Source of the DNA: Chara braunii
Taxonomy: Eukaryota; Streptophyta; Charophyceae; Charales; Characeae
Assembly (NCBI GenBank): GCA_003427395.1
Contig: BFEA01000087.1
Location: 1,458,564-1,478,563 of the forward strand
Reading direction: 5' to 3'
DNA length: 20,000 bases
In this document: positions 18,203 to 20,000 of the stretch, piece after piece
Layout: every line of letters starts with the position of its first letter
Position numbering within the stretch: the first letter of the stretch is position 1
Notes under the pieces: generated by a model
What the model saw: the letters and a program-made list of their open reading frames with translations, nothing else
The model's database searches: none
What the model was told of the DNA's origin: nothing
Program-made: the position numbers and the translations under genes

Positions 18203-18575
18203 GATATGTACCTATCCACCTATATCTGGATACCTACCCACGTCTCTATCTATCTACCTATCCGTCAGTTTGTCTGTTTATCGATCTGTCTACATGTCCG
18301 TCTATCCGTCTATCTATCTATATGTCCATCCATCTACCTATACATCTATCTACATATCCATCCATTTGTCTGTCTGTGCATGAATCTATCTATAAATTAT
18401 CTATCTAGATGTCCATGCATCTATCTACAAGCCCATCCGTCTATCCACATCTCCGTCTATCTCTATGCCGACCCAGATATGTCCGTCACTCTGTCTATTC
18501 CTCTGTCTACTTGTCAAATCGGTCTATTCCTCTGTCTACTTGTCAGTCTATGTATCCATCTATCTGCGTGTCCAG

Positions 18576-18614
<39 letters not shown>

Positions 18615-18890
18615 CCTATCTATCTATCTATATATCTATCTGCATGCCCGTCCATATGTATGTCCATATATGTCTATCTATCAATCTATACAGATAACCA
18701 TCTCTCTATTGTCGATCTATCTATCTATAAGTCCATCTGTCCATCCGTTCATCTATCTATGTAACTATCTACCTATATGTCCGTCCGTCTATCGGTTCAT
18801 GTCCTGCTATTTATCTGCATGCCCATCAATCTATATGTCCATCCATCTACCCATATGGGCATCCATATGTCTATCCATCTAGCTACCTAC
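18203..18890. repeat. Degenerate TATC/GTCC-ATCC tetranucleotide microsatellite
   Basis: Almost 700 bases are built from CTAT, CCAT and GTCC tetranucleotides. The purest core is (CTAT)n at about 18584-18650. Several frames stay open because the repeat lacks stops in them, and they translate to SIYLSIYL-type peptides with no biological meaning. Confidence 0.9.
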
Positions 18891-18898
18891 ACATTTTT

Positions 18899-18902
<4 letters not shown>

Positions 18903-18968
<66 letters not shown>
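18903..18968. repeat. (TC)33 dinucleotide microsatellite
   Basis: Sixty-six bases of uninterrupted TC/CT directly follow the tetranucleotide region. Confidence 0.95.
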
Positions 18969-18970
<2 letters not shown>

Positions 18971-19394
18971 CGCCTACCTACTAGCGCATCAGTCCTTATG
19001 CGCATGCATCCTCTTATTATGAGCATAGTAATGATACTAAGCTGTGTTCACACTGTTGAATCCCTACCCGCTACCGATTACGATGAAGTCTCTAGTCATG
19101 GTTCCTTATAGCGAACTAGCAAAGTTTACTTCGTCGCAGCGAATTCGGCTAAGTTGTGCGACAAGGAGCGCGGGAAAGCAAGGACGAGGAAAGAACGAGA
19201 AGAAGACAACAAATTGCATTGAATTGAAATGCCGAGGCGAAGAAGCAAACGAGGAAGAAGAAGAAGAAACCTAATCAGGAAAAACAGAAGTAGATCCATT
19301 GGTTTCCAATACAACCGCAAGGCTCATGAGCGCGAGAAAACCCAACCCATCCCCTTATCGATGAGTCACAATGTCATTTCTCATCTGATGATCG
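18969..19394. other. Non-coding stretch, AAG-rich in part
   Basis: GAAGAAGAAGAAGAAA lies near 19252-19268. Short open frames lack domains. Confidence 0.4.
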
Positions 19395-19654
19395 TGTCTG
19401 ACAATCTTCAACTGCTCCGTTTTCCTCGACACATCCATATAGCTGAAACGTCGCGGTCTATCAGATTTGGGGGCGGGAGGGAATCTGTCGCATAGCAAAG
19501 AGACAGATTTGAGGTGGTTTGAAGTGTCTGACAATCTTCAACTGCTCCGTTTTCCTCGACACATCCATATAGCTGAAACGTCGCGGTCTATCAGATTTGG
19601 GGGCGGGAGGGAATCTGTCGCATAGCAAAGAGACAGATTTGAGGTGGTTTGAAG
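19395..19654. repeat. Exact tandem duplication, 2 x 130 bp
   Basis: The units 19395-19524 and 19525-19654 are identical base for base as far as I can read. Each begins TGTCTGACAATCTTCAACTG and ends GAGGTGGTTTGAAG. There is no known element motif. Identity means a very recent duplication or an assembly artefact. Confidence 0.95.
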
Positions 19655-20000
19655 TGAGTGCTTAATGGGACGGGGAACAAAAGAAGAGCCAAACAAAAAA
19701 TTGTTGAGACGGAAACAAATGAAGAACGGACATAGAAAGCGAGAAAGAGGAACGGAAGACAAAGGGAGAGAGATAAAAGAGACAGGCAGAGACAGAGACA
19801 GAGAGAGAGAGAGAGAGCGGAAATTTTGCGTTCGCCGGATTGTGCATCACATCGGCTTCCAGTGATTGCCGATTTGACTTGCCCTCAAAATCCCAAATTC
19901 CCAAAAGAATCTGAATAGAGGAAAGCGAAATGATAGGGAGAATTTAAAAAAAAAAACGCAGCAGCGGGCAGTTGAAAAGTGGAGGCGCCTACGTCGTCGT
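19655..20000. other. Non-coding stretch with GACAGA/GA repeat
   Basis: A GACAGA/GAGAGA simple repeat lies at about 19781-19817. Otherwise nothing can be identified up to the window edge. Confidence 0.4.

Noticed and set aside
18162-18882. Open frames translating to SIYLSIYL-like peptides
   Set aside because: They come from the TATC-type microsatellite; the repeat has no stops in these frames.

Overview
This is a eukaryotic nuclear window and most likely comes from the green lineage. The best clue is two U6 snRNA-like sequences. Their 5' part (GGGACATCCG) and 3' part (ATCGAGAAAT...) follow the land-plant/green-alga U6 pattern, not the animal one. There is no prokaryotic gene packing. The window holds a LINE fragment, tRNA-related SINE-like pieces, inverted-repeat (MITE/foldback) elements and many simple repeats. 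The overall style recalls a repeat-rich streptophyte alga such as Chara, but I cannot prove the species from sequence alone.

Layout. 1-1080: 5'-truncated LINE reverse-transcriptase C-terminal region on the minus strand, open across its whole length. 1080-1600: degenerate minisatellite with a ~250 bp higher-order duplication. 2029-2246: short inverted-repeat element. 2824-2952 and 3818-3896: two U6-like sequences, the second a retroposed pseudogene with an A-tail. 3511-3740: two tRNA-like T-arms on the minus strand. 4000-8570: mostly non-coding, with diverged tandem duplications (5190-5512, 7285-7680) and a SINE-like unit (7690-7830). 8570-13342: the one convincing protein gene, on the minus strand, a 1590-residue highly acidic protein with two 37-residue W...QG..YAY.GL repeats and one C-terminal transmembrane helix. 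13532-13663: a second copy of the SINE-like unit, next to the 5' side of the gene. 14800-16900: AGTAC-rich degenerate repeats carrying a 541 bp retroposon-like insertion with 13 bp target-site duplications, then a foldback element of about 400 bp. 17106-17842: three ~116 bp palindromic elements with a conserved loop, all in one orientation. 18203-18968: TATC-type and CT microsatellites. 19395-19654: an exact 2 x 130 bp tandem duplication.

There is no operon-like cooperation among genes. The repeats appear to be the product of LINE-driven retroposition (U6 pseudogene, the 541 bp insertion, a possible tail-only insertion, SINE-like units), of cut-and-paste MITE-like elements, and of local tandem duplication. 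The acidic membrane protein matches no family I recognise. It and the inverted-repeat family are the best candidates for something undescribed.
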